Assembly: GCA_018069525.1 (NCBI GenBank)
Contig: JAGPUQ010000008.1
Span: 1-64,000 of the forward strand
Direction of reading: 5' to 3'
DNA from: Porticoccaceae bacterium
GTDB taxonomy: Bacteria > Pseudomonadota > Gammaproteobacteria > Pseudomonadales > Porticoccaceae
DNA: 64,000 bases
Made by a program: the position numbers and the translations under genes. The number at the start of each line of letters is the position of its first letter. Within the stretch, counting starts at the first letter, position 1. The notes under the pieces were generated by a model. The model ran no database searches. It saw nothing but the letters and a program-made list of their open reading frames with translations, and was not told where the DNA came from. Of this stretch, positions 1 through 9,430 are shown one piece after another.

Positions 1-1
1 G

Positions 2-151
2 GAAGGCGTAGAAATGGTCATGCCCGGTGATAACGTGCAAATGAGTGTCACCTTGATCGCCCCGATTGCGATGGAAGAAGGTCTGCGCTTTGCGATTCGC
101 GAAGGCGGTCGTACGGTTGGTGCGGGCGTTGTTGCCAAGATTCTCGAGTAA
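2..151 (+). CDS. tuf: Elongation factor Tu, C-terminal end (partial)
   Basis: The last 49 codons of EF-Tu, the GTPase that carries aminoacyl-tRNA to the ribosomal A site. The window opens inside domain 3. The visible tail, with [16 protein letters not shown] before the stop at 149-151, is diagnostic of bacterial EF-Tu. Its place just ahead of rpsJ matches the str-operon to S10-operon junction of many gammaproteobacteria. The stop codon lies inside the first unit of a 14-bp tandem repeat. Confidence 0.97.
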   Translation, partial: EGVEMVMPGDNVQMSVTLIAPIAMEEGLRFAIREGGRTVGAGVVAKILE

Positions 152-185
152 AGTAAATCGAGTAAAGTAAGTCGAGTAAAGCAAA
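144..185. repeat. 14-bp tandem repeat, three units
   Basis: Units at 144-157, 158-171 and 172-185 all start TCGAGTAAAG and differ only at one or two later bases. The first unit includes the tuf stop codon, so the array looks like duplication of the 3' end of tuf into the spacer. No function is apparent. Confidence 0.85.
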
Positions 186-335
186 ACGGACGAGTGTTAA
201 GTGCAGGGTGTTCGGTGAACGCTCTGTATAAAGCGGTTTTAGGGCTTGACTTTAGGTCTGTGTCCCCGGTTAAAGGGAATAAACCGAGCTAAGCAAAAAT
301 AAGGGTGTTTAATTCGCTGAAGCTTGCGATTTCCC

Positions 336-364
336 TTGACACTCTAGGGGTGCGAACGTAAAAT
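336..364 (+). promoter_or_regulatory. Promoter of the S10 operon (sigma-70 type)
   Basis: TTGACA at 336-341 and TAAAAT at 359-364 are separated by exactly 17 bp, a near-consensus sigma-70 promoter. The segment after the -10 (TCCGCCTC) is C-rich rather than AT-rich, a discriminator type often linked to stringent control of ribosomal promoters. Transcription would start near 371. The rest of the 307-bp tuf-rpsJ gap holds the 14-bp repeats and nothing else I can name; no clear intrinsic terminator follows tuf, so some read-through from tuf is likely. Confidence 0.8.
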
Positions 365-370
365 TCCGCC

Positions 371-458
371 TCTTTTTTAGGGTAGCACGGTGTTGCCGGC
401 CCCTGAATTTACCGCCCTCGGGCAGTAAATAGCAGCAATTATTGGAGCGACAAAGTTC
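371..458 (+). promoter_or_regulatory. Untranslated leader of the S10 operon with two hairpins
   Basis: The predicted leader has two hairpins before the Shine-Dalgarno GGAG (444-447). Hairpin 1 is 381-397, a 7-bp stem with two G-U pairs and loop CGG. Hairpin 2 is 407-430, ATTTAC paired with GTAAAT and GCC with GGC around a CTCG loop, with one C-A mismatch. In E. coli the S10 leader is the target of L4 autoregulation. Whether this much shorter leader serves the same purpose is inference. Confidence 0.5.
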
Positions 459-770
459 ATGCAGGACCAGCGCATCAGAATTCGCCTCAAAGCCTTTGAT
501 CATAAATTGATCGATGCTTCGACGCAGGAAATTGTAGATACAGTTCGTCGCACTGGCGCTCAGGTTCGCGGTCCGATTCCGTTGCCAACACGCAAAGAGC
601 GATTTACCGTGCTGACCTCTCCCCACGTCAACAAAGACGCGCGGGACCAGTATGAGATTCGCACGCACAAGCGCATGCTCGATATTCTTGAGCCCAGCGA
701 AAAAACCGTTGACGCCTTGATGAAGCTCGATCTCGCGGCTGGCGTAGATGTTCAGATCAGTCTTGGCTAG
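459..770 (+). CDS. rpsJ: 30S ribosomal protein S10
   Basis: S10 of the 30S head, which also acts as NusE in transcription antitermination with NusB. The 103-residue length equals that of E. coli S10, and the opening [19 protein letters not shown] is characteristic. Shine-Dalgarno GGAG lies about 11 bp before the ATG. First gene of the S10 operon, followed by an unusually long 194-bp spacer before rplC. Confidence 0.98.
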   Translation: MQDQRIRIRLKAFDHKLIDASTQEIVDTVRRTGAQVRGPIPLPTRKERFTVLTSPHVNKDARDQYEIRTHKRMLDILEPSEKTVDALMKLDLAAGVDVQISLG

Positions 771-964
771 GTAGCTGTAGCTGCTAAGTAGAGAAGATCG
801 GACAGCAAGGATTTAGGCTTAGATTTAAAGTTAAGCGTTAAAGTAAAGATTTATAGTAAAGCAAGATACACATTAATTTAACCGGCGAAAGTTGGTTGTG
901 TGACGCTCTGAAATGGGCGGCCATAGCGGGTAAAAGCCCCATACACTGCGAGGTTGATATAGCA
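771..964 (+). promoter_or_regulatory. Long rpsJ-rplC spacer with repeats and a hairpin
   Basis: In E. coli this spacer is short. Here 808-868 is purine-rich with recurring TAAAGT/TTAAAG motifs. Nearer rplC, ATGGGC (913-918) pairs with GCCCCAT (936-942, one bulged C), extended by GTGT (898-901) with ACAC (943-946). The hairpin ends about 4 bp before the GAGG ribosome-binding site (950-953) of rplC. No promoter is convincing. It could be a processing or translational-control element. Confidence 0.4.
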
Positions 965-1603
965 ATGACTATTGGAATGGTCGGCCGCAAATGCGGCATG
1001 ACCCGCGTCTTTACCGACGATGGCATCTCGATCCCGGTCACGGTGATTGAAATTCAGCCCAACCGTATTACTCAGGTCAAAACTGAGGCTACGGACGGCT
1101 ATCTGGGCTTGCAGGTCACTGTAGGCGCACGTAAATCTTCTCGTGTTACAAAATCTCAGGCTGGCCATTTTGGCAAAGCTGGAACCGAAGCGGGCCGTGG
1201 CTTGTGGGAGTTTCGGGCTGATGCTGCCGAAATGGAAGGTCTCGAGCCCGGCGGTCTGATTGCCGTTGATCGCTTTACAGCGGGTCAGAAAATCGACGTC
1301 AGCGGTACTTCTAAAGGCAAAGGTTTCGCCGGCGTGATCAAGCGCTGGAACTTCCAAATGCAAGACGCAACTCACGGTAACTCTCTGGCTCACCGGGCTC
1401 CTGGCTCGATTGGTCAGAACCAGACGCCGGGTCGCGTATTCAAAGGTAAAAAAATGGCCGGCCATATGGGTGCGGAGCGCGTAACCGTGCAGAGTCTCGA
1501 AGTGGTTCGAGTCGATGTCGAGCGCAGCTTGTTGTTAGTGAAGGGATCGGTACCGGGCGCCAATGGTGGCGATCTGTTAGTCCATCCGTCGGTTAAGGCT
1601 TAA
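965..1603 (+). CDS. rplC: 50S ribosomal protein L3
   Basis: L3, an early assembly protein close to the peptidyl-transferase centre; 212 residues (E. coli 209). I chose ATG 965 because the protein then begins [16 protein letters not shown], matching the family, and a GAGG site precedes it. The reading frame stays open upstream to a TTG at 896, but that extension has no family counterpart. The Gln that PrmB methylates in E. coli falls in the conserved segment around [14 protein letters not shown]. Confidence 0.96.
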   Translation: MTIGMVGRKCGMTRVFTDDGISIPVTVIEIQPNRITQVKTEATDGYLGLQVTVGARKSSRVTKSQAGHFGKAGTEAGRGLWEFRADAAEMEGLEPGGLIAVDRFTAGQKIDVSGTSKGKGFAGVIKRWNFQMQDATHGNSLAHRAPGSIGQNQTPGRVFKGKKMAGHMGAERVTVQSLEVVRVDVERSLLLVKGSVPGANGGDLLVHPSVKA

Positions 1604-1613
1604 GGGGGCAGCA

Positions 1614-2228
1614 ATGGAATTAGCTATTGTCAATCCCGGCGGTAAAGCGGGAACAGTTACGGTTTCCGACGACACGTTTGCTCGGGAATTTAATGAAGAT
1701 TTAGTACACCAGGCGGTAACGGCATTTTTAGCCGGTGGGCGTCAGGGTAGTCGAGCGCAGAAGACGCGCTCGGAAGTCTCCGGCGGCGGCAGAAAGCCCT
1801 GGAAACAAAAAGGCACAGGTCGTGCTCGTTCTGGTACCATCCGCAGCCCGATTTGGCGCAGCGGCGGGGTGACCTTTGCAGCGAAGCCGCAAGATCATGG
1901 GCAAAAAATTAATCGTAAGATGTACCGCGCAGCCTTTCGTTCGGTATTGTCTGAGCTGGCTCGCCAGGATCGCCTGCTCGTAGTTAACGAGTTTGATTTG
2001 GCAGCACCGAAGACTAAAGAGCTGGTGCAAAAACTAAAAGAATATAGCCTCGACAACGTGCTTATCGTTGCTGAGGAAGTTAGCCAAAACCTGCATTTAT
2101 CCGCGCGTAATCTCCATAAAGTTGGCGTGTGTGATGTGGCCGCAGCCGACCTGGTAAGCCTGATCCGCTTTGACAAGGTTCTGGTGACCGTCTCGGCGCT
2201 GAAGAAGTTTGAAGAGGTGCTGGCATGA
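1614..2228 (+). CDS. rplD: 50S ribosomal protein L4
   Basis: L4 lines the polypeptide exit tunnel; in E. coli it is also the autogenous repressor of the S10 operon. 204 residues (E. coli 201). The loop [16 protein letters not shown] that reaches the tunnel is conserved. GGGGGC precedes the start. Its last codons overlap rplW by 4 bp, indicating translational coupling. Confidence 0.98.
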   Translation: MELAIVNPGGKAGTVTVSDDTFAREFNEDLVHQAVTAFLAGGRQGSRAQKTRSEVSGGGRKPWKQKGTGRARSGTIRSPIWRSGGVTFAAKPQDHGQKINRKMYRAAFRSVLSELARQDRLLVVNEFDLAAPKTKELVQKLKEYSLDNVLIVAEEVSQNLHLSARNLHKVGVCDVAAADLVSLIRFDKVLVTVSALKKFEEVLA

Positions 2229-2521
2229 ATCGCGAACGCATGTATCAAATATTGTTGGGGCCGCATGTTTCCGAGAAATCGACGCTGGCCGCCGAGAACT
2301 CGAATCAAATCGTGTTTCAGGTAGCGACCACTGCCACTAAAGTTGAAGTTAAGCAGGCCGTCGAAAAATTATTCGACGTGCAGGTTAAGCAGGTTAGTGT
2401 GGTTAACGTAAAAGGTAAAACCAAGCGTACGCGCAACGGCCTGGGTCGGCGTTCGGATTGGAGAAAAGCCTACGTGCGTCTGGCCGAAGGTCAGGACATT
2501 GATTTCGCGAGCATGGATTAA
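2225..2521 (+). CDS. rplW: 50S ribosomal protein L23
   Basis: L23 sits at the tunnel exit and is the docking site for trigger factor and SRP. 98 residues (E. coli 100). It starts in the ATGA overlap with rplD. The segment [20 protein letters not shown] before the C-terminus is typical of the family. Confidence 0.97.
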   Translation: MNRERMYQILLGPHVSEKSTLAAENSNQIVFQVATTATKVEVKQAVEKLFDVQVKQVSVVNVKGKTKRTRNGLGRRSDWRKAYVRLAEGQDIDFASMD

Positions 2522-2533
2522 GGGGCTGAGCTG

Positions 2534-3361
2534 ATGCCAGTAATTAAGAGAAAACCGACATCGCCAGGCCGCCGTTTTGTGGTCAGCGTGGTCAATCCGG
2601 ATCTTCATAAGGGCGATCCGTATGCGCCTTTGTTAGAGAAGAAGTCAAAAACCGGTGGCCGTAATAATAGTGGTCAGATTACTACCCGGCATCGTGGTGG
2701 TGGTCACAAGCAGCATTACCGCGTTATTGATTTTAAGCGCAATAAAGACGGTATCCCAGCCAAGGTTGAGCGTCTCGAGTACGACCCCAACCGCACGGCT
2801 TATATCGCGCTGTTGTGTTATCAAGATGGTGAGCGTCGTTACATTATCGCTCCTAAAGGTTTGAATGCCGGTGACGAAGTGCGCTCCGGTCAGGGCGCTC
2901 CAGTTAAGCCTGGTAACTGTCTGCCTTTGCGCAGCGTTCCCGTTGGTAGCGTAGTGCACTGTATTGAATTGAAAGTTGGTAAAGGCGCACAGTTGGTGCG
3001 TAGCGCAGGAACTTCTGCACAGTTGATTGCCCGCGAAGGTCGTTATGCCACGTTGCGCTTGCGCAGTGGTGAAATGCGCAAAGTGTTGTCCGATTGTAGA
3101 GCGACTATTGGTGAAGTTTCTAATAGCGATCACAATTTGCGCTCACTGGGTAAGGCAGGAGCCACGCGCTGGCGCGGTGTGCGCCCAACAGTGCGCGGCG
3201 TAGCAATGAACCCGGTAGATCACCCGCATGGTGGTGGTGAAGGTAAAACGTCTGGTGGGCGTCACCCAGTTAGTCCCTGGGGTACCCCGGCCAAAGGATA
3301 TAAGACCCGGAAAAATAAGCGTACTGACGATTTGATTGTCAGACGTCGTAAAGCCCGGTAA
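2534..3361 (+). CDS. rplB: 50S ribosomal protein L2
   Basis: L2, needed for subunit association and peptidyl-transferase assembly; 275 residues (E. coli 273). The C-terminal [20 protein letters not shown] segment, including the histidine near the active centre, is intact. It lies 12 bp after rplW. Confidence 0.98.
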   Translation: MPVIKRKPTSPGRRFVVSVVNPDLHKGDPYAPLLEKKSKTGGRNNSGQITTRHRGGGHKQHYRVIDFKRNKDGIPAKVERLEYDPNRTAYIALLCYQDGERRYIIAPKGLNAGDEVRSGQGAPVKPGNCLPLRSVPVGSVVHCIELKVGKGAQLVRSAGTSAQLIAREGRYATLRLRSGEMRKVLSDCRATIGEVSNSDHNLRSLGKAGATRWRGVRPTVRGVAMNPVDHPHGGGEGKTSGGRHPVSPWGTPAKGYKTRKNKRTDDLIVRRRKAR

Positions 3362-3385
3362 TTGAACCAAATAGAGGATTGAGTC

Positions 3386-3661
3386 GTGCCACGCTCACTT
3401 AAGAAAGGTCCGTTTGTTGATCTACACCTGATGAAGAAGGTTGAGACGGCAGCAGAAAGTAACGATCGACGACCGATTAAAACCTGGTCTCGGCGGTCAA
3501 TGATTTTGCCGCAAATGGTCGGCTTAACCATTGCCATCCATAACGGGCGACAGCACGTGCCGGTATTGGTTAACGAAGAAATGGTCGGTCACAAGTTGGG
3601 TGAGTTCGCGGCAACGCGCACCTATCGAGGCCACGTAGCTGACAAAAAGGCTAAAAGGTAG
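3386..3661 (+). CDS. rpsS: 30S ribosomal protein S19
   Basis: S19 of the 30S head, which with S13 contacts the A-site tRNA region. 91 residues (E. coli 92). GTG start at 3386, preceded by GAGG (3374-3377); the protein begins [12 protein letters not shown] as in other bacteria. Six bases separate it from rplV. Confidence 0.97.
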   Translation: MPRSLKKGPFVDLHLMKKVETAAESNDRRPIKTWSRRSMILPQMVGLTIAIHNGRQHVPVLVNEEMVGHKLGEFAATRTYRGHVADKKAKR

Positions 3662-3667
3662 ACTGAT

Positions 3668-4006
3668 ATGAGTATCGAAGTGGCGGCGAAATTAAAAGAC
3701 GCACAGCTTTCCGCGCAGAAAGCCCGGTTGGTAGCGGATCAGATTCGGGGTCAAAGTGTAGAGCGTGCCCTCGATATCCTGGCCTTCAGTAATAAGAAGG
3801 GTGCGGACGTTATTAAAAAAGTGCTTGAGTCGGCGATTGCCAATGCCGAGCACAATGACGGCGCAGATGTTGATGAGCTTAAGGTGTCCACAATTTTTGT
3901 GGATGAAGCGACGACCCAAAAACGCATGCGAGCGCGTGCCAAGGGTCGCGGTGATCGGATTTTTAAACGTAGCTGTCACATCACGGTCAAAGTGGCCGAG
4001 GCGTAA
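3668..4006 (+). CDS. rplV: 50S ribosomal protein L22
   Basis: L22 lines the exit tunnel; its beta-hairpin (about residues 80-100 here, [17 protein letters not shown]) reaches the constriction and is where macrolide-resistance changes occur in other bacteria. 112 residues (E. coli 110). Nothing unusual is seen in the hairpin. Confidence 0.97.
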   Translation: MSIEVAAKLKDAQLSAQKARLVADQIRGQSVERALDILAFSNKKGADVIKKVLESAIANAEHNDGADVDELKVSTIFVDEATTQKRMRARAKGRGDRIFKRSCHITVKVAEA

Positions 4007-4026
4007 ACAGAAAAACGGGAGCTGAC

Positions 4027-4704
4027 ATGGGTCAGAAAGTACATCCAACGGGTATTCGGCTTGGCATTGTTAAAAAACATGCTTCGACCTGGTATGCGGA
4101 CAAGGGCGATTACGCCGATAAGTTGAATGCGGATTTGCGCGTTCGTGATCTTATTAACAAAAAATTGTCTCATGCTTCGGTAAGTCGGATTGAGATAGAG
4201 CGACCATCAGACTCTGCGCGTATTACCATCCACACGGCGCGCCCTGGGATTGTGATAGGTAAAAGAGGCGAGGATGTCGATAAGTTGCGCGCAGAAGTGT
4301 CTGTTGCTATGGGTGTCCCGGTTCATATTAATATCGAAGAAATTCGTAAACCGGATTTGGACGCGAAGTTAGTTGCTGAAAATGTAACGCAGCAGCTAGA
4401 GCGCCGAGTTATGTTTCGCCGCGCCATGAAGCGCGCCGTGCAGAACGCGATGCGACAGGGTGCAAAAGGCGTCAAAATTCAAATTGGTGGTCGTCTGGGT
4501 GGTGCTGAAATCGCACGTTCAGAATGGTATCGCGAAGGTCGAGTGCCCTTGCATACGTTTAGAGCTGATATTGATTACGCGACGGCTGAGGCCGCAACCA
4601 CCTACGGCATTGTTGGTGTCAAAGTGTGGATATTTAAAGGTGAAGTACTCGGCGGTGAAGAAGCTGAGAATTCCACTCCCAAAAAACCGTCCGCAAAGAC
4701 ATAG
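4027..4704 (+). CDS. rpsC: 30S ribosomal protein S3
   Basis: S3 of the mRNA entry channel, with helicase activity shared with S4 and S5. 225 residues (E. coli 233). It opens [18 protein letters not shown], and the type II KH motif [14 protein letters not shown] is near residues 75-90. The C-terminus ends in a short Lys/Pro tail. Confidence 0.98.
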   Translation: MGQKVHPTGIRLGIVKKHASTWYADKGDYADKLNADLRVRDLINKKLSHASVSRIEIERPSDSARITIHTARPGIVIGKRGEDVDKLRAEVSVAMGVPVHINIEEIRKPDLDAKLVAENVTQQLERRVMFRRAMKRAVQNAMRQGAKGVKIQIGGRLGGAEIARSEWYREGRVPLHTFRADIDYATAEAATTYGIVGVKVWIFKGEVLGGEEAENSTPKKPSAKT

Positions 4705-4726
4705 TTGAGGAGCAGAGGCGAGCGTT

Positions 4727-5140
4727 ATGCTGCAACCAAAACGGACAAAGTTTCGCAAACAGATGAAAGGCCGGAATCGTGGTCTTGCTCAGCGCGGGAA
4801 CAAAGTAAGCTTCGGTGAATTCGGTCTTAAAGCCGTTGGTCGGTGTCGTTTAACGGCCCGTCAAATCGAAGCGGCGCGGCGGGTTATGACTCGCCATATT
4901 AAGCGCGGCGGAAAGATCTGGATTCGAGTGTTTCCAGATAAGCCGATTACTCAGAAACCTCTCGAGGTGCGTATGGGTAAAGGTAAGGGCAATGTAGAGT
5001 ACTGGGTCGCGTTAATTCAGCCCGGACGAGTATTGTACGAAATGGATGGGGTGCCAGAAGAAGTGGCACGCGAAGCTTTTCAGTTGGCGGCGTCCAAACT
5101 TCCAGTGGCGACAGCCTTTGTTAAACGGTCGGTGATGTGA
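4727..5140 (+). CDS. rplP: 50S ribosomal protein L16
   Basis: L16, a late-assembly protein that helps position A-site tRNA. 137 residues (E. coli 136). The start [19 protein letters not shown] and the segment EVRMGKGKG are conserved. Its TGA (5138-5140) shares one base with the preferred rpmC start. Confidence 0.98.
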   Translation: MLQPKRTKFRKQMKGRNRGLAQRGNKVSFGEFGLKAVGRCRLTARQIEAARRVMTRHIKRGGKIWIRVFPDKPITQKPLEVRMGKGKGNVEYWVALIQPGRVLYEMDGVPEEVAREAFQLAASKLPVATAFVKRSVM

Positions 5141-5343
5141 TGAAATCGAGTGATTTGAGCAAGCTCTCTGCTGATGAATTGCAGGCGGCGTTGTTAGAGC
5201 AGCGTGAACGACAGTTCAAGCTGCGCATGCAAAAGGCCACGGGCCAGTTAAACGGCGATCACGAAGTGAAGCAGGCGCGTCGTAATATTGCCCGCATCAA
5301 AACCGTGCTGAGTAGCATTAAGAACGAGAAGGCAGGTAACTGA
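5140..5343 (+). CDS. rpmC: 50S ribosomal protein L29
   Basis: L29 lies beside L23 at the tunnel exit. I prefer ATG 5140, overlapping the rplP stop by one base (TGATG), giving 67 residues; a GTG one codon earlier (5137) is possible. The motif [20 protein letters not shown] is typical. Confidence 0.94.
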   Translation: MKSSDLSKLSADELQAALLEQRERQFKLRMQKATGQLNGDHEVKQARRNIARIKTVLSSIKNEKAGN

Positions 5344-5345
5344 TT

Positions 5346-5624
5346 ATGACAGAGAAAGACGTGATGACAGAAAAATCCGCGCGTACGCTGTCTGGAAAAG
5401 TGGTCAGCGACAAGATGGACAAAAGTGTGACCGTTTTGATCGAGCGCCGCGTAAAGCATCCGGTGTACGGCAAGGTTATTAGTAAGTCTACTAAGATCAA
5501 AGCGCACGACGAAAACAATGATTGCAACGCGGGTGATTTAATCACTATTGCGGAAACCCGGCCTTTGTCTAAGAGCAAGTCTTGGAAGCTGGTAGAAATT
5601 GTAGAGCGCGCCGTCGAAATTTAA
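5346..5624 (+). CDS. rpsQ: 30S ribosomal protein S17
   Basis: S17, a primary 16S rRNA binder. 92 residues, eight longer than E. coli S17, because the N-terminus carries an imperfect duplication (MTEKDV then MTEKSA, encoded by two 18-bp units at 5346-5363 and 5364-5381). Translation could begin at either ATG. The core [20 protein letters not shown] is normal. It ends the S10-operon gene order of E. coli. Confidence 0.96.
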   Translation: MTEKDVMTEKSARTLSGKVVSDKMDKSVTVLIERRVKHPVYGKVISKSTKIKAHDENNDCNAGDLITIAETRPLSKSKSWKLVEIVERAVEI

Positions 5625-5657
5625 CGACGCGCTATTTGAGAGGCCTGGAGATTTACA

Positions 5658-6026
5658 ATGATACAAACGCAAACTTACCTGGATGTAGCAGACAATAGCG
5701 GTGCCCGCCGGGTAATGTGTATCAAGGTGCTGGGCGGTTCCCATCGCCGTTACGCAGCGATTGGTGACGTTATTAAAGTTACTGTTAAGGAAGCAATTCC
5801 TCGCGGCAAAGTTAAAAAAGGCCAGGTGATGGACGCAGTTGTTGTACGCACTAGAAAAGGCGTACGACGTGCCGATGGCAGCTTGATCAAGTTTGACGAC
5901 AATGCAGCGGTATTGCTGAATCCACAGTTGGCACCAATCGGTACGCGTATTTTTGGACCAGTTACCCGTGAGTTACGCAGCGAAAAGTTTATGAAAATTG
6001 TTTCGCTTGCTCCCGAAGTACTCTAG
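5658..6026 (+). CDS. rplN: 50S ribosomal protein L14
   Basis: L14 forms intersubunit bridges with 16S rRNA and is the binding site of RsfS. 122 residues (E. coli 123). [20 protein letters not shown] is a family signature. GGAG precedes the ATG. First gene of the spc group; only 33 bp separate it from rpsQ, with no terminator or clear promoter. Confidence 0.98.
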   Translation: MIQTQTYLDVADNSGARRVMCIKVLGGSHRRYAAIGDVIKVTVKEAIPRGKVKKGQVMDAVVVRTRKGVRRADGSLIKFDDNAAVLLNPQLAPIGTRIFGPVTRELRSEKFMKIVSLAPEVL

Positions 6027-6044
6027 GTCAGAGAGAACCAAATT

Positions 6045-6368
6045 ATGTCAATGAAAAAAATTAAACGCGACGACGAAGTTGTCGTGATGGCGGGTCGGGA
6101 TAAAGGGCGGCGCGGTAAAGTACTTAAAGTACTCGACGACGGACGCTTGCTGGTATCCGGTGTGCAAATGCTTAAAAAGCACCAGAAACCCAATCCGCAG
6201 ATGAATGTTGCTGGCGGCATTATTGAAAAAGAGGGGCCGATCCAGGCTTCTAATGTAGCCATCTTTAATCCGGCCACAAGTAAGGCGGATCGAGTGGGTT
6301 TTAATGTGTCGGACGACGGTAAAAAAGTCCGCGTATTTAAGTCCAATGGCGAAAACGTAGACGGCTGA
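6045..6368 (+). CDS. rplX: 50S ribosomal protein L24
   Basis: L24 initiates 50S assembly. 107 residues (E. coli 104). The KOW motif [18 protein letters not shown] starts near residue 8. An ATG two codons in (6051) is an alternative start. Confidence 0.97.
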   Translation: MSMKKIKRDDEVVVMAGRDKGRRGKVLKVLDDGRLLVSGVQMLKKHQKPNPQMNVAGGIIEKEGPIQASNVAIFNPATSKADRVGFNVSDDGKKVRVFKSNGENVDG

Positions 6369-6382
6369 TAGGTTAGATCGAA

Positions 6383-6922
6383 ATGGCAAGGCTTCAGGAA
6401 GTTTACAAAAAAGAGATTGTCGGCAAGCTCAAAGAAGAGCTGAGCTTAGACAATGTCATGCAGGTACCTAAAATCACCAAGATCACTCTTAATATGGGTG
6501 TCGGTGAAGCGGTTACTGACAAGAAGATACTCGAGCACGCGCTGCGCGACTTGACCTTGATTGCCGGGCAAAAGCCCGTCGTCAATCTGGCGCGCAAATC
6601 CATCGCGGGTTTTAAAATTCGCGACGGTTGGCCGGTGGGTTGTAAGGTAACGCTGCGTAGCGAGCGTATGTACGAATTTTTGGAGCGACTGATTTGCGTC
6701 GCCATTCCACGGATTCGCGATTTCCGCGGAATCAACGCGAAATCCTTTGACGGCCGCGGCAATTTCTCAATGGGTGTGACTGAGCAAATCATTTTCCCAG
6801 AAATTGACTACGATAAAATTGATAAATTGCGCGGTCTGGATATTACCATTACGACGACTGCAAGCAATGATGACCAGGGTCGTGCACTTTTGCGCGCCTT
6901 TAACTTTCCGCTGAAAGGTTAA
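6383..6922 (+). CDS. rplE: 50S ribosomal protein L5
   Basis: L5 binds 5S rRNA with L18 and L25 and contacts S13 and P-site tRNA. 179 residues, equal to E. coli. Conserved segments include [16 protein letters not shown] and [20 protein letters not shown]. Confidence 0.98.
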   Translation: MARLQEVYKKEIVGKLKEELSLDNVMQVPKITKITLNMGVGEAVTDKKILEHALRDLTLIAGQKPVVNLARKSIAGFKIRDGWPVGCKVTLRSERMYEFLERLICVAIPRIRDFRGINAKSFDGRGNFSMGVTEQIIFPEIDYDKIDKLRGLDITITTTASNDDQGRALLRAFNFPLKG

Positions 6923-6928
6923 GTAGAC

Positions 6929-7234
6929 ATGGCAAAGACATCCATGGTCGAGCGCGAAAAAAAGCGCACTAAAACAGTAGCAAAGTACGCTGCTAAACAC
7001 GCTCGTTTAAAGGCTATCATTAGTGATGTAAATGCCTCCGACGACGAGCGTTGGGAAGCGCAAATGCAGTTTCAAAAACTGCCTCGCGATGCCAGCCCAG
7101 TACGTCAGCGTCGCCGCTGCCGGATTACGGGTCGCCCTCATGGGGTGTATCGCAAGTTTGGTTTGTGTCGTCATAAATTAAGGGAAGCCGCAATGCGCGG
7201 TGATGTCCCGGGCCTGGTTAAGGCTAGTTGGTAA
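6929..7234 (+). CDS. rpsN: 30S ribosomal protein S14 (zinc-independent form)
   Basis: S14 of the 30S head. 101 residues, the length of the long form. It lacks the CXXC...CXXC zinc ribbon of the short form, having only isolated cysteines, so it is the zinc-independent type. The C-terminal [20 protein letters not shown] segment is typical. Confidence 0.97.
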   Translation: MAKTSMVEREKKRTKTVAKYAAKHARLKAIISDVNASDDERWEAQMQFQKLPRDASPVRQRRRCRITGRPHGVYRKFGLCRHKLREAAMRGDVPGLVKASW

Positions 7235-7293
7235 GGTCGCTTAAGGCCCCTGTTAAGTCAGTCCCCAATAAGGGATAGGAGTAAAGAAAAACG

Positions 7294-7686
7294 ATGAGTA
7301 TGCAAGACTCTCTGGCGGATATGCTGACTCGTGTCAGAAACGCCCACGCTCGTAATAAGGAAACGGTTTCCATGCCGTGCTCCGGACTTAAAGTGGCCGT
7401 CGCCCAGGTATTACAGGACGAAGGTTATATCACTGGTTTTTCGATCTCCGGTGAGGTGAAGAAAGAATTAGCGATTGAGCTAAAATATTTTGCTGGCCGA
7501 CCGGTAATCGAAGAGATTGCGCGTGCCAGTCGCCCTGGGCTACGGCGTTATGCCGGTGCCGGAGATCTGCCGAAAGTGCGTGGCGGGTTGGGTATAGCAG
7601 TTATTTCTACCAGCAATGGTGTGATGACTGATCGCGCTGCACGGGCTGCCGGTGTCGGTGGCGAAGTTTTATGTACGGTATTCTGA
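7294..7686 (+). CDS. rpsH: 30S ribosomal protein S8
   Basis: S8 organises the 16S central domain; in E. coli it also represses the spc operon by binding mRNA near rplE. 130 residues, as in E. coli. It begins [17 protein letters not shown], and the STSNGVMTD motif near the C-terminus is conserved. AGGAG lies upstream in a 59-bp spacer. Confidence 0.98.
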   Translation: MSMQDSLADMLTRVRNAHARNKETVSMPCSGLKVAVAQVLQDEGYITGFSISGEVKKELAIELKYFAGRPVIEEIARASRPGLRRYAGAGDLPKVRGGLGIAVISTSNGVMTDRAARAAGVGGEVLCTVF

Positions 7687-7698
7687 CGAGAAACCAAT

Positions 7699-8232
7699 AT
7701 GTCCAGAGTAGCCAGTAATCCTGTAGGAATTCCTGCAGGCGTAGAAGTGAAGCTGAACGCCAATGACGTTGCTGTCAAAGGTGGTAACGGTTCGTTGAAT
7801 TTGTCGGTGCACCATTCGGTGGTCGTGAAGCAGGAGGACAATGTCCTCACTTTCGCCCCCAAACATGGTGACAAGGCATCTAACGCGATGGCCGGTACCA
7901 TGCGCGCCTTGGTGAACAATATGGTGATCGGGGTGAGCGCCGGCTTTGAGAAAAAACTAACCTTAATTGGGGTTGGTTACCGTGCGCAGGCGCAAGGTCA
8001 AAAGCTTAACCTTACCCTGGGTTTTTCCCACCCGGTGGTATATGAATTACCAGCGGGCGTGAGCGCGGCGACGCCAAGTCAGACTGAGGTCGTGCTTAAA
8101 AGTGCCGACAAGCAGTTGCTCGGTCAGGCCGCGGCTGAAATTCGAGCCTTCCGTCCGCCCGAGCCCTACAAAGGTAAAGGTGTACGTTATTCCGACGAAC
8201 ACGTGCGTCGTAAAGAAGCCAAGAAAAAGTAA
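7699..8232 (+). CDS. rplF: 50S ribosomal protein L6
   Basis: L6 lies near the factor-binding site at the base of the stalk. 177 residues, as in E. coli. The C-terminal signature [12 protein letters not shown] is present around residues 153-164. Confidence 0.98.
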   Translation: MSRVASNPVGIPAGVEVKLNANDVAVKGGNGSLNLSVHHSVVVKQEDNVLTFAPKHGDKASNAMAGTMRALVNNMVIGVSAGFEKKLTLIGVGYRAQAQGQKLNLTLGFSHPVVYELPAGVSAATPSQTEVVLKSADKQLLGQAAAEIRAFRPPEPYKGKGVRYSDEHVRRKEAKKK

Positions 8233-8244
8233 CTGAGTAGAATT

Positions 8245-8601
8245 ATGAGCGACAAGAAAATTTCCCGTATTCGCCGCGCCCGTCGTGCGCGTGCCAAGAT
8301 CCGCGAGCTAGGGGCAACCCGCTTGTGTATTTACCGCACTCCTCGACATATTTACGCGCAGATTATCCAACCTGTTGCGACTGGTGATACGGTAGTGGCT
8401 GCTGCTTCCACGCTTGATGCGAGTTTGCGAACGTCAATTACCGGTAATGTGAGTGCGGCCACTGCGGTTGGTGCTTTAATTGCCGAACGTGCGGTCGCTG
8501 CCGGTGTTAAAACCGTAGCATTTGATCGCGGTGGATTTAAATATCACGGCCGAGTTAAGGCCCTGGCTGATGCTGCCCGTGCCGGCGGCTTGCAATTTTA
8601 A
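8245..8601 (+). CDS. rplR: 50S ribosomal protein L18
   Basis: L18 carries 5S rRNA into the large subunit. 118 residues (E. coli 117). It has the basic N-terminus [16 protein letters not shown] and the C-terminal [20 protein letters not shown] of the family. Confidence 0.98.
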   Translation: MSDKKISRIRRARRARAKIRELGATRLCIYRTPRHIYAQIIQPVATGDTVVAAASTLDASLRTSITGNVSAATAVGALIAERAVAAGVKTVAFDRGGFKYHGRVKALADAARAGGLQF

Positions 8602-8612
8602 AAGGTTAAAGC

Positions 8613-9125
8613 ATGGCTAAGAAGAATTCCCGTGATGTCGAGCCTAATGACGGCCTGACGGAAAAATTGGTTCAGGTGAACCGCGTTGCCAAAACTGTTA
8701 AAGGTGGTCGCATCTTCGGCTTCACCGCATTGACTGTCATTGGTGACGGTAATGGACGTGTTGGCTTTGGCCGCGGTAAAGCACGTGAAGTGCCGCTGGC
8801 GATTCAAAAAGCGATGGAAGCTGCGCGCCGCAATATGATCGACGTTGATCTCAATGGTACAACGCTGCAGTACGCTATTAAAAGCAATCACGGTGCTTCA
8901 AAGGTTTATATGCAGCCTGCATCTGACGGTACTGGTGTTATTGCCGGTGGTGCGATGCGCGCGGTATTGGAATTGGCTGGGGTACAGAACGTGTTGGCTA
9001 AGTGCTACGGTTCGACCAACCCAGTTAACGTGGTGCGAGCTACGTTTAAAGGTTTGAAAGAAATGCGCGCTCCCGACGATGTCGCAGCGAAGCGTGGCAA
9101 GACAATGGAAGAAATACTCAGCTAG
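8613..9125 (+). CDS. rpsE: 30S ribosomal protein S5
   Basis: S5 is a fidelity and mRNA-helicase protein; changes in its loop give spectinomycin resistance in other species. 170 residues (E. coli 167). [20 protein letters not shown] marks the N-terminal dsRNA-binding-like domain. It is followed by an unusually long structured spacer before rpmD. Confidence 0.98.
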   Translation: MAKKNSRDVEPNDGLTEKLVQVNRVAKTVKGGRIFGFTALTVIGDGNGRVGFGRGKAREVPLAIQKAMEAARRNMIDVDLNGTTLQYAIKSNHGASKVYMQPASDGTGVIAGGAMRAVLELAGVQNVLAKCYGSTNPVNVVRATFKGLKEMRAPDDVAAKRGKTMEEILS

Positions 9126-9243
9126 AGTTTTTCCCAGAGTTTGTGCTGTTGTTATACCGGCATAACACCTGCATTACACCTGTGTAAGAACAGGTAATAG
9201 AAATAAACAGCAGTTTGTTAAAGTTTAAGGAAGTGGCTGAAAA
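9126..9243 (+). promoter_or_regulatory. Structured spacer between rpsE and rpmD
   Basis: These genes are nearly contiguous in E. coli, but 118 bp separates them here. GCTGTT (9145-9150) can pair with AACAGC (9206-9211), enclosing two smaller hairpins: TTAT/ATAA (9152-9155 with 9062-style spacing, i.e. 9162-9165) and ACCTGT/ACAGGT (9178-9183 with 9190-9195). This gives a plausible three-way-junction fold in the mRNA just before rpmD. There is no U-tract, so it is not an intrinsic terminator; a regulatory or processing role is inference. Confidence 0.4.
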
Positions 9244-9429
9244 ATGGCTGACAAAATGATCAAGTTAACGCAGTTAAAAAGCGGCATTGGCCGGTTGAAA
9301 AACCATAGAGCTTGCCTTGCTGGCCTGGGTTTGCGTCGCATTGGCCAGACCGTTGAGGTAGAAGATACGCCTTCAGTACGGGGTATGGTCAATAAAATTA
9401 GTTACTTGCTCAAGGTCGAGGAGTCTTAA
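9244..9429 (+). CDS. rpmD: 50S ribosomal protein L30
   Basis: L30, a small non-essential 50S protein. 61 residues (E. coli 59). The segment [20 protein letters not shown] and the C-terminal [16 protein letters not shown] are diagnostic. It lies one base before rplO. Confidence 0.97.
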   Translation: MADKMIKLTQLKSGIGRLKNHRACLAGLGLRRIGQTVEVEDTPSVRGMVNKISYLLKVEES

Positions 9430-9430
9430 G

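Noticed and set aside
309..668. Minus-strand open frame over the S10 promoter and rpsJ
   Set aside because: It is a shadow of rpsJ and the leader; no family match and no ribosome-binding site.
896..964. TTG extension of rplC
   Set aside because: Adds residues absent from all L3 proteins and would cover the hairpin and ribosome-binding site.
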